49,864 nt of DNA from an uncultured Lentisphaerota bacterium (GTDB taxonomy: Bacteria > Verrucomicrobiota > Kiritimatiellia > CAIQIC01). Position 1 is the stretch's first letter. Each line of letters opens with the position of its first letter. Location of the stretch: NCBI GenBank assembly GCA_903896925.1, contig CAITZM010000142.1, forward strand, positions 1-49,864. Reading direction: 5' to 3'. Position numbers and translations under genes: made by a program. The notes beneath the pieces were generated by a model. That model was not told where the DNA came from and ran no database searches. It worked only from the letters and a program-made list of their open reading frames with translations. Positions 44,673 through 49,864 of the stretch are shown here, piece by piece.

Positions 44673-45026
44673 ATGACAGCGACCAAGGCTGACGCCAGAA
44701 ACCTAGCCCCAACTCAGCGCCTCAGCCGGCCGGCGACGTTGCAAATCAACCGCCTTGAGGACGGCTGCGTGATCTATCAGCCCGAACAAGATCGCGTGCA
44801 TTTCCTCAACCAGACCGCGGCCATAGTGCTGGAACTGTGCGATGGTCACCATGACGGCCTGGCCATCGCAGCGCAGGTCGCGGAGCACTTGGGCCCGCAC
44901 GCGACCGCCCGCAAGGTGTCGTGCGACATCCTGCAACGGTTCCTTGCGGAGGGGCTTATCATGGTCGCAGCGGAACCGCCGGGTGTGACCGTTGGCGGGC
45001 GCAAGCGGCCGGTGAAAAAGGTTTGA
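44673..45026 (+). CDS. PqqD-like peptide-binding protein (HPr-rel-A type)
   Basis: A 117-residue protein of the PqqD family, which binds leader peptides of ribosomally made peptides and presents them to modifying enzymes. Features are GCVIYQPEQDRVHFLNQTAA, IVLELCDGHHDGLAIAAQVA and CDILQRFLAEGLI, the usual winged-helix PqqD pattern with a short basic tail (RKRPVKKV). The start at ATG 44673 is chosen because the sequence upstream is not PqqD-like. It precedes an HprK-like kinase and a PF14907 nucleotidyltransferase, the gene order recalled for the TIGRFAM HPr-rel-A cassette and close to the tailoring genes of some lasso peptide clusters. The likely partner peptides are the two small genes at 47181-47610. 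Confidence 0.8.
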   Translation: MTATKADARNLAPTQRLSRPATLQINRLEDGCVIYQPEQDRVHFLNQTAAIVLELCDGHHDGLAIAAQVAEHLGPHATARKVSCDILQRFLAEGLIMVAAEPPGVTVGGRKRPVKKV

Positions 45027-45069
45027 ACGCTCCTCTTTTTTGGCACAGCTGCGCCTGGAATTACATGAA

Positions 45070-45894
45070 ATGAACCGCACCTTCTCCATTTTGGGCCAGC
45101 AGGTGGTCGTCGAAACAGACCAGCCGGAGGTGGGGGAGCGCTTGGACGACATTGCCGTGCGGGCCGATGATGCGTTGTCCTCTGATCGCACGCTCGCCCT
45201 GCGCGTGGTGCAGGCGGACGGCTTCCTGTGCATCCTGCATGAGGGGCGGATCCTCGCCCAAGAGACCGACCTGGACGCAGCCATCCGGATGCTGCATCTG
45301 CTGATCAACCAGTTGGTGCTGGAGCCCCAGTCCGAGGCCCTGAAACTCCACGCCGCCGCCGGCACCTGGGCCGGCCGGTTTTTCATGGTCACCGGCGATC
45401 GGGGCGCGGGCAAGACCACGTTGCTGCTGAAGCTGATGCTGGACGGTGCGGAGATGCACTGCGACGAAACCGTGCTGTTGCGCGACGGCCTGCTGCAAAC
45501 GTTCCCCCGCAAGTTTTACATCAAGACCGGCACCCTGGCCTGCTTGCCACGCGTCGCCGCCGTCTGCGCGGCGAAGCATGCGTATCCCGGTTTCTATGGC
45601 AAGCAGCTCTACTTTGCGGACCCGACCGACTTTGGCCTGCCGTGGCGTAGCCGGGCCGGCCGGCCGTGGGCCGTGTTTCATCTGACACCGGCGTTCGACC
45701 AGGCGCCGTTGATCAAGCCATGCGCCAAGGTGGAGATGGCCAAGCAGCTTATGATGCAAACCCTCCAGCTGACCGGCGACCTGGGCCGGCACGTGGCCCA
45801 AGTGTGCCGGTTGGTGGCAAGCTGCAAGTGTTACTCCCTGCGGGTCGGCGGGCTGGACGCAACCGCCGCTCTACTGAAAAAGACCCTGGCATGA
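45070..45894 (+). CDS. HprK-related P-loop kinase
   Basis: A 274-residue ATPase or kinase related to HPr kinase. The Walker A loop is intact (VTGDRGAGKTTLLLKL, residues about 108-122). It is followed by a candidate catalytic/Walker B segment, MHCDETVLL (Asp132), at the spacing seen in HprK. The HPr-binding C-terminal signature is not recognised, so the target is unlikely to be HPr. Members of this group in lasso peptide clusters phosphorylate a peptide Ser. The ATG at 45070 is preferred over the TTG at 45040 because GGAA lies upstream and the first residues fit. The stop overlaps the next gene (ATGA), so kinase and nucleotidyltransferase are coupled. Confidence 0.82.
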   Translation: MNRTFSILGQQVVVETDQPEVGERLDDIAVRADDALSSDRTLALRVVQADGFLCILHEGRILAQETDLDAAIRMLHLLINQLVLEPQSEALKLHAAAGTWAGRFFMVTGDRGAGKTTLLLKLMLDGAEMHCDETVLLRDGLLQTFPRKFYIKTGTLACLPRVAAVCAAKHAYPGFYGKQLYFADPTDFGLPWRSRAGRPWAVFHLTPAFDQAPLIKPCAKVEMAKQLMMQTLQLTGDLGRHVAQVCRLVASCKCYSLRVGGLDATAALLKKTLA

Positions 45895-47114
45895 CCCCTT
45901 CCGACAGCGACCCTGCACGCGCGGATCCGGCGCAAGCCCGCCCGGAACTGCGCGCGCTGTTTTGTGTCGCGCGGGCCCGGCTGACCCCGGCCGACAGCGC
46001 GGAGCTGGCCGGCCTGCTCCAAGCCGGCCTCGACTGGAACTATTTGCTGCAGGCTGCTGTGCGCCACGGGGTGTGGCCGCTGCTGCACCGGCATCTGGAG
46101 GCGCTGCCCGCCGACAGTTTCCCTGCCGCGGTGCGGGAGACCCTGCGGGAAGTAATGCGCGGCCATGCCGACCATGTAAAAAAACACGTCGGGATACTGC
46201 ACCAGTTGCTGGATGCCTTTCGTGCGGCGGGGTTGGACTTGACGCCCTACAAGGGGCCGGTGTTGGGCGCGCGGCTCTTTGGCGATCCCGCCATGCGCCA
46301 GTTCAGCGATCTAGACTGGCTGGTACGGAGGGAGGAGGCGCGACCAACCGGCGCCTGCCTGCGAGCTCTGGGCTTTCAGCCGTCCCTGGGTGCGCCGCCG
46401 GGCTGGGAAGCATGGTACGAACGCGCCCGCCATGAGTATTCGTTCCATCACTCCGCTCTGGACTGCTTCGTCGAAGTGCACTGGGGGGCTTGGCCGCGTT
46501 TCGTCGCCATGCCGGTGGACATCCGTGCTTTCTGGGACCGGCGCGAGACGGTGCTGCTGGACGGCCGACCGGTGCCCAGTTTACCCATGGAGGAGTTGTT
46601 GTTTTTCTTGAGCCTGCATGGCACCAAGCACCAGTGGGTGCGTCTGGCGTGGCTGGCAGATATCGCCGAGCTCATCCGGTCGACGCCGGCGCTGGACTGG
46701 GTGCGCGTCCAAACTTTGGCTGCGCAGAGCCGCAGCACGCGCTTTCTCCACGTAGGCCTCTGGCTGGCGTACCACCTGTTGGCGGCACCCGTGCCCGCCG
46801 CGGTGGCGGCGCAGCTGACGGCGGATCCGCGGGTCGAACCGTTGGCGCGCGCAATGGCCGCGCATGTGTGCGGCGGCAGCTTGTCCGCGCCGGCCGAGAC
46901 AGAACACCTGCGCTTCATGTATCGGACGCTGCCGCGCCTGCGGGATCGACTCCGCTTTATCTGGGGAGTGGCTGTCGAGCCCTGTCGCGACGATTGGACG
47001 GCCTGTCCCTTGCCGCCCGTGTGCGTCGGTCTCTATGCCGTGGTGCGCCCGGCCCGCCTGTGTTGGTTGGCCCTCCAGCGACGACTGGCGCGCGGGGGAA
47101 CTTCACAGTCGTAA
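45891..47114 (+). CDS. PF14907-type nucleotidyltransferase
   Basis: A 407-residue protein of the uncharacterised nucleotidyltransferase family (NTP_transf_5). The core is YKGPVLGARLFGDPAMRQFSDLDWLV (residues about 120-145), with the acidic pair Asp140 and Asp142 in the metal-binding place. It continues with HEYSFHH and CFVEVHWGAW, which are typical of the family, and with a helical C-terminus. It should transfer a nucleotide to a protein, peptide or small molecule; the substrate is not known. The ATG overlaps the kinase stop as ATGA. In some kinase-containing lasso peptide clusters a homologue sits next to the HprK-like gene, which supports a role in peptide tailoring here. Confidence 0.82.
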   Translation: MTPSDSDPARADPAQARPELRALFCVARARLTPADSAELAGLLQAGLDWNYLLQAAVRHGVWPLLHRHLEALPADSFPAAVRETLREVMRGHADHVKKHVGILHQLLDAFRAAGLDLTPYKGPVLGARLFGDPAMRQFSDLDWLVRREEARPTGACLRALGFQPSLGAPPGWEAWYERARHEYSFHHSALDCFVEVHWGAWPRFVAMPVDIRAFWDRRETVLLDGRPVPSLPMEELLFFLSLHGTKHQWVRLAWLADIAELIRSTPALDWVRVQTLAAQSRSTRFLHVGLWLAYHLLAAPVPAAVAAQLTADPRVEPLARAMAAHVCGGSLSAPAETEHLRFMYRTLPRLRDRLRFIWGVAVEPCRDDWTACPLPPVCVGLYAVVRPARLCWLALQRRLARGGTSQS

Positions 47115-47180
47115 ACTGCAGACCCGAGCCCCTCGCTCCCGGCAGGGTTACGTGCATCTGCCCGTTTGTTTGGCCCGTGA

Positions 47181-47408
47181 TCAAACTGTTGAAATGAAAA
47201 CGCACTTAAGGGTAACGTTCTGGGTCACAGGTGGGAGCGTACAGGAGAAGGTGCCGTTGTAATTGTCGGTCAGCTGAAGCTGCTGTCCGTTCGCCGTTAT
47301 GGACTGAATCTGGCTACCATTCGAGGTGAAAACAAATGTGGGGGTGGAGCCGTTGGCGACCGTGAGCGGAGACGGCTGGTTGCAGAGGGGGAAGTTGGCC
47401 ATGCTCAT
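47181..47408 (-). CDS. Small unknown protein, second gene of a two-gene unit
   Basis: A 75-residue protein (MSMANFPLCNQPSPLTVANG..., ending VTLKCVFISTV). It is rich in Ser, Thr, Asn and Gln, has two or three Cys, and shows alternating beta-type hydrophobics (GSTPTFVFTSNGSQIQSITA). There is no leader. The start lies one base after the stop of the Tat-like peptide gene (TAACATG), so the two are co-transcribed and probably coupled. The gene is convergent with the nucleotidyltransferase, with a 66-base gap. No family is recognised. It could be a substrate or partner of the HprK-like/PqqD-like cassette, but this rests only on position. Confidence 0.6.
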   Translation of the reverse strand: MSMANFPLCNQPSPLTVANGSTPTFVFTSNGSQIQSITANGQQLQLTDNYNGTFSCTLPPVTQNVTLKCVFISTV

Positions 47409-47409
47409 G

Positions 47410-47610
47410 TTACTTGCTCTCCTCAAAGGTGGTGGTGATCGTCCAGGTGAGGCCCGAGGAGGCCGTGGCCGCTTTCGCCAGCATACTGGACGCGGTGAAC
47501 GATTCAATGACCGGTACGGCCAGGGCCGCGCCCGCGGCGGCTTTCTTGATGAACGCCCGACGCGCCACATGCTCCGCATGGCTCGGTTGCCGCTTTTTAT
47601 TTTCCTGCAT
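47410..47610 (-). CDS. 66-residue precursor-like peptide with Tat-type leader
   Basis: The start at 47610 has AAAGGA about 8 bases upstream. The peptide has a polar N-terminus (MQENKKRQPSHAEHV), a twin-arginine-type segment (ARRAFIKKAAAGAALAVPVI), then ESFTASSMLAKAATASSG and a Ser/Thr-rich end (LTWTITTTFEESK). It can be read as a small Tat-exported protein or as a leader-core precursor. It is followed one base later by the 75-residue gene and stands next to a PqqD-like/HprK-like/nucleotidyltransferase cassette. That supports, but does not prove, a modified peptide. The Ser/Thr-rich tail offers phosphorylation sites. No known peptide family is recognised. Confidence 0.65.
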   Translation of the reverse strand: MQENKKRQPSHAEHVARRAFIKKAAAGAALAVPVIESFTASSMLAKAATASSGLTWTITTTFEESK

Positions 47611-47824
47611 AATATTTCCTTTGTCTGACCACGGTGTATGGAAAAAAATACGCCTGCTCGACTGGGAGGTCAACGCATTTCCTAATTATTTTGCCCGACC
47701 CGCAGCAGTGGCGTCTGCGATGTGGAGGGAACTGATCAAGCTGGTCTGGGAGGTAGATCCGCTCCTCCGCCCGCGGTGCGGCGTCTACGTGCCGTCCGCT
47801 CAAGCCGTGCTGCCCCAGCGTGGG

Positions 47825-47937
47825 ATCTTCAGGTGCTGGCGCTCCGTCTCGCCCCAAGCAGGTGGGTCTTGCGCCCCGGTCGGAGGTCGCGCCCGGTCTG
47901 CCGGTGCTGCCCCAGGAACAGTCCCGTGCCCAAGCTG
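47825..47937 (-). repeat. Dispersed repeat A, copy 2
   Basis: This copy aligns with 41424-41533 over its length and is identical over 52 bases. Insertions of a few bases break the reverse frame partway, so this copy is more decayed if the ancestor was coding. Upstream on the reverse strand the frame reads KVNKPFGKHEVSLGTGLFLG, which extends the possible ancestral protein. Confidence 0.65.
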
Positions 47938-48018
47938 ACCTCGTGCTTGCCGAACGGCTTGTTCACCTTCCGGCAGGTATTCAACAGCGTCGTGGCTCAG
48001 CGCCCATACCAGTCCAGG

Positions 48019-48109
48019 CTCAGTGGCGAGCGCCTGCACGCACCGGCAACTGCGAACCGTTCGCCGTTGGACTCGTACTGCAGGTGCGCTCGAGCTTGGC
48101 TATGGCACC
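48019..48109 (+). repeat. Dispersed repeat B, copy 2
   Basis: Aligns with 37480-37573 (cagtggcgagc, ctgcgaac, tgcagg, ggcacc). It lies 81 bases after repeat A copy 2. Confidence 0.5.
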
Positions 48110-48207
48110 AGGGAGGACGCAGCGTCCGATCCCATTGGCTGCGTGGCTCCGTACGGGCCGCGCCCGAGCGCAGCGTCTGCGGCCATGCACCGCAGGCTTG
48201 AAGGCAG

Positions 48208-48230
48208 GCCGCCGGCATGGCGGCTTTTCT
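48208..48230 (+). terminator. Terminator-like hairpin
   Basis: gccgcc (48208-48213) and ggcggc (48219-48224) form a short stem around ggcat, followed by ttttcttctt. It fits a forward terminator, but no forward gene ends nearby. It may end a small transcript across repeats A and B. Confidence 0.4.
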
Positions 48231-48277
48231 TCTTAGCCATTGCACGGTGGAGATTCCCAGTGTGCGTAAGGTTGCAC

Positions 48278-48305
48278 TTGACTTGGCGGTGCTGCGCGTA
48301 AGAAT
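48278..48305 (+). promoter_or_regulatory. Candidate promoter of PEP-CTERM gene
   Basis: TTGACT (48278-48283) is followed after 15-16 bases by taagaat (48299-48305). The spacing is slightly short. It would give a leader of about 100 bases containing the structured element at 48330-48370. Confidence 0.3.
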
Positions 48306-48329
48306 GCGCGCATGATTTACATTGTCATA

Positions 48330-48370
48330 ATCGGTCGAAAAGCGGCGCTCCCCCGGTGGGCGCGACCGAT
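48330..48370 (+). promoter_or_regulatory. Structured 5' leader of PEP-CTERM gene
   Basis: atcggtcg (48330-48337) and cgaccgat (48363-48370) form a perfect 8-bp stem. Inside is a GC-rich sequence that can pair further (gcgc with gcgc). ccgataat occurs again just downstream. It lies 42 bases before the start codon, so an effect on mRNA stability or translation is possible. Confidence 0.35.
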
Positions 48371-48411
48371 AATTTCTTATCCGATAATCAAATAAAAGAA
48401 AGGATCAAGAA

Positions 48412-49116
48412 ATGAAAATCAATAAGATTATTATGACTACGGTTGTGCCCATGGTTGTGGCGCTTGCGTCGTCAGCGTTCGCATCGTTGATCTACACGGA
48501 GAATTTCAATTCCTACACAGTCTCGCCGGGGAACATAAATTCCACTCAGCCGGGAACGGGTTTCAGGCAAGCTTTTGGCGGAAATGTGCCCGGATGGACA
48601 AGCGCCGGCGGCAATGCCGTCCACGCCGTGGATCTCTCGGGGGGCGCCTTTGCGCCAGGGGACAACGTAGGCATCATGCTCATCGCCGATAACACGTTAC
48701 TTCTGACCACGGGGCTTGCGGCAAACTCCGCCTCCGCTTTGTATCAGGTGACCTTTAATTACGGCACAGCGGACTATCATGGTACTAGTGCGACGACTGC
48801 CGCAAACAGCATACGCTTCAAGGTTCTCGACGCCACCAGCACGATCCTCAGCACCGGCCTCTACACGCCCGGCCTGTGGGACGAGACAAGTAATATCAAC
48901 TTCAGCGCCGGAAATATTGGCACGCTCCAATACACTGGCAATGGGAACGGCGGTGTCCGCTTCATGATCCAATCCGGAGGCGGTCCGGATGGTAATTTCT
49001 ACGGAGCAATCGACAACCTTTCGGTGAACGATGTGCCCGAGCCTTCCTCAATCGCCTTGCTGGCGGGAGGCCTTGGCTGCCTGGCCTGCTGGCGGCGCAC
49101 ACGGTGTCGGCTGTAA
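48412..49116 (+). CDS. PEP-CTERM sorting-domain protein
   Basis: A 234-residue exported protein with an AAAGGA ribosome site and a signal peptide (IIMTTVVPMVVALASSAFA). The mature part is beta-rich (LIYTENFNSYTVSPGNINST, SALYQVTFNYGTADYHG, GGVRFMIQSGGG and YGAIDNLSVNDVPEP) and resembles the lectin-like sandwich domains common in PEP-CTERM proteins. The C-terminus is a complete sorting signal: VPEPSS, a hydrophobic helix (IALLAGGLGCLACW) and a basic tail (RRTRCR). An exosortase should cut it after export, but none is in the window. The specific function is unknown. A hairpin terminator follows 22 bases after the stop. Confidence 0.9.
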   Translation: MKINKIIMTTVVPMVVALASSAFASLIYTENFNSYTVSPGNINSTQPGTGFRQAFGGNVPGWTSAGGNAVHAVDLSGGAFAPGDNVGIMLIADNTLLLTTGLAANSASALYQVTFNYGTADYHGTSATTAANSIRFKVLDATSTILSTGLYTPGLWDETSNINFSAGNIGTLQYTGNGNGGVRFMIQSGGGPDGNFYGAIDNLSVNDVPEPSSIALLAGGLGCLACWRRTRCRL

Positions 49117-49138
49117 TCCGAAAATAATTCCTAACCAC

Positions 49139-49166
49139 AAAGGGCGGCTCGCAGGAGTCGCCCTTT
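49139..49166 (+). terminator. Terminator of PEP-CTERM gene
   Basis: aaagggcggct (49139-49149) pairs with agtcgcccttt (49156-49166), an 11-bp stem with one G-T pair and a six-base loop. The run of T is short, but because the arm is AAA/TTT-ended the hairpin can act on either strand. Confidence 0.7.
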
Positions 49167-49327
49167 GCGCTTGCACGCCAGGCATGGCGCGTGGCGCGTG
49201 GGCGCCATCCAATCGGTTGTGGTGGCCGCTTGGCAACTTGAGGGTGGAAGCCCCTTGCGGACCCTGATAGTGGGAACCGTTAGCCGAACCGCAAGGGTGT
49301 CTGGGGCGACCCGGAATCTGAAGGAAG

Positions 49328-49639
49328 CTATAAGCAAAGTCCCGGCCCGACGATCAGCAATCGCATACGAGGCAGCCACCTCTGGGCGAGAGGGCCAACA
49401 GGCCACCAGGCCCAGCCCATGATCGCCGGGAGGAGGACAATCAACAGGTTCAGCAGGACCGTAAACAGCCAGCCTTGCCGCCGACGATGCCTCCGTCGTC
49501 TTGGCCGGCGCACGGCTTCCGGGAGAGGCTCGGCCACAGGTGCTGCGGGAAGCTCGGCCTGAATGGCAGGCAACGACTGCTCCGCAGGGTGCCTCCTCTT
49601 CCGATAGTCCCGGGTGATGGGGTTATAGGTGATGGCCAT
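49328..49639 (-). CDS. Small Arg/Pro-rich membrane protein
   Basis: A 103-residue protein. Residues 1-55 are charged and proline-rich, with a strong basic run (RRPRRRRHRRRQ), followed by a transmembrane helix (LFTVLLNLLIVLLPAIMGWA) and a short tail. The basic run before the helix predicts a cytoplasmic N-terminus. It is on the reverse strand downstream of the partial PEP-CTERM gene, 50 bases away, so they could share a transcript. No family is recognised. The composition could also reflect GC-rich noise, but the clear helix and the start MAITYNPITRDYRKRR look genuine. Confidence 0.55.
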   Translation of the reverse strand: MAITYNPITRDYRKRRHPAEQSLPAIQAELPAAPVAEPLPEAVRRPRRRRHRRRQGWLFTVLLNLLIVLLPAIMGWAWWPVGPLAQRWLPRMRLLIVGPGLCL

Positions 49640-49689
49640 GCGTCATTTCTACCTACGCTCAGGGCGGCCAGTTTGGTGCCTTCGGCAGC

Positions 49690-49864
49690 TCAACCCCAGC
49701 GGCGCATGCGGCGCCAGCTGACGAGCGCGCCGCCCAGCAGGAACACCAGCGCCGCGGACACGGGCTCGGGAATCGCCACGTAGGAGACCAGCAGGCTGTT
49801 GCCGGCTTGCGCCACCGACCATGTGCCGTTGGTCCAGCCGTCAAAGCCCGTCGGGTTGACCACG
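49690..49864 (-). CDS. PEP-CTERM sorting-domain protein, partial (5' end outside window)
   Basis: Only the last 57 residues are in the window. They read VVNPTGFDGWTNGTWSVAQA, then GNSLLVSYVAIPEP, then VSAALVFLLGGALVSW and RRMRRWG. This is a typical end of an autotransporter-repeat or similar PEP-CTERM protein with an IPEP motif, hydrophobic helix and basic tail. The gene continues beyond 49864. It is the third PEP-CTERM protein in the window, which shows that the organism uses an exosortase system. Confidence 0.88.
   Translation of the reverse strand, partial: VVNPTGFDGWTNGTWSVAQAGNSLLVSYVAIPEPVSAALVFLLGGALVSWRRMRRWG

Larger units (their letters stand above)
47611..48411. other. Gene-free region with repeats A and B and structured leader
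   Basis: About 800 bases without a supported gene. It begins with the promoter region of the small peptide pair, then carries repeat A (47825-47937), repeat B (48019-48109), a terminator-like hairpin (48208-48230) and a structured leader (48330-48370) before the PEP-CTERM gene. Both dispersed repeats occur here side by side, while elsewhere in the window they are separate. Confidence 0.55.

Noticed and set aside
44673..47610. A complete lasso peptide cluster
   Set aside because: No asparagine-synthetase-like cyclase and no transglutaminase-like leader protease are present in the window.

Overview
The window is high-GC bacterial DNA with coding on both strands and short intergenic gaps that carry GC-rich dispersed hairpin repeats. 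Three proteins end in PEP-CTERM sorting tails, one of them a 4,636-residue autotransporter-repeat protein. There are also secreted polysaccharide-active enzymes, a Tat-exported sugar isomerase-like protein, multihaem cytochromes and a clpS-DUF2017-aat operon. Together these suggest a member of the PVC superphylum, most likely Verrucomicrobiota or Kiritimatiellota. The phylum is inferred from gene content; there is no rRNA or other marker gene here. No tRNA, rRNA, CRISPR array, integrase or intact insertion sequence was found.

Layout. 1-14.6 kb: the giant PEP-CTERM surface protein, flanked by two copies of a hairpin element. 14.7-17.5 kb (-): a translationally coupled pair of secreted glycan-active proteins (DUF1080-like and WbsX/GH99-like plus LamG). 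17.6-19.2 kb (+): clpS-DUF2017-aat, an N-degron operon with overlapping stop/start codons. 19.3-22.9 kb (+): a 19-CXXCH multihaem cytochrome fused to a cytochrome b membrane domain, then a tetrahaem cytochrome and a strong terminator. 22.9-23.3 kb: a phospholipase D remnant. 23.4-25.9 kb (-): a Tat-type sugar isomerase/epimerase and a GH16 enzyme. 26.2 kb: a 43-residue membrane peptide gene. 26.6-31.7 kb: an RNB-domain ribonuclease, a secreted alpha/beta hydrolase and a secreted NUC1-type endonuclease. 31.8-37.2 kb (-): a two-gene operon pairing a TIR-like/DUF4062-TM-TPR protein with a TPR-CHAT caspase-like protease. 37.6-41.1 kb (-): a secreted IPT/InlB/NHL/FG-GAP protein. 42.0-44.3 kb: an orphan secreted protein with a carbohydrate-binding-like N-terminus. 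44.7-47.7 kb: a PqqD-like, HprK-like kinase and PF14907 nucleotidyltransferase cassette convergent with two tiny genes, one with a Tat-like leader. 48.4-49.9 kb: two more PEP-CTERM proteins (one cut by the window end) and a small membrane protein.

The two best candidates for undescribed systems are (1) the DUF4062-TM-TPR / secreted TPR-CHAT operon, which predicts a cytoplasmic TIR-like domain coupled across the membrane to an exported caspase-like protease with a periodic cysteine ladder, and (2) the PqqD/HprK-like/nucleotidyltransferase cassette with two adjacent small peptide genes. The second resembles the tailoring half of kinase-containing lasso peptide clusters but has no cyclase or leader protease.
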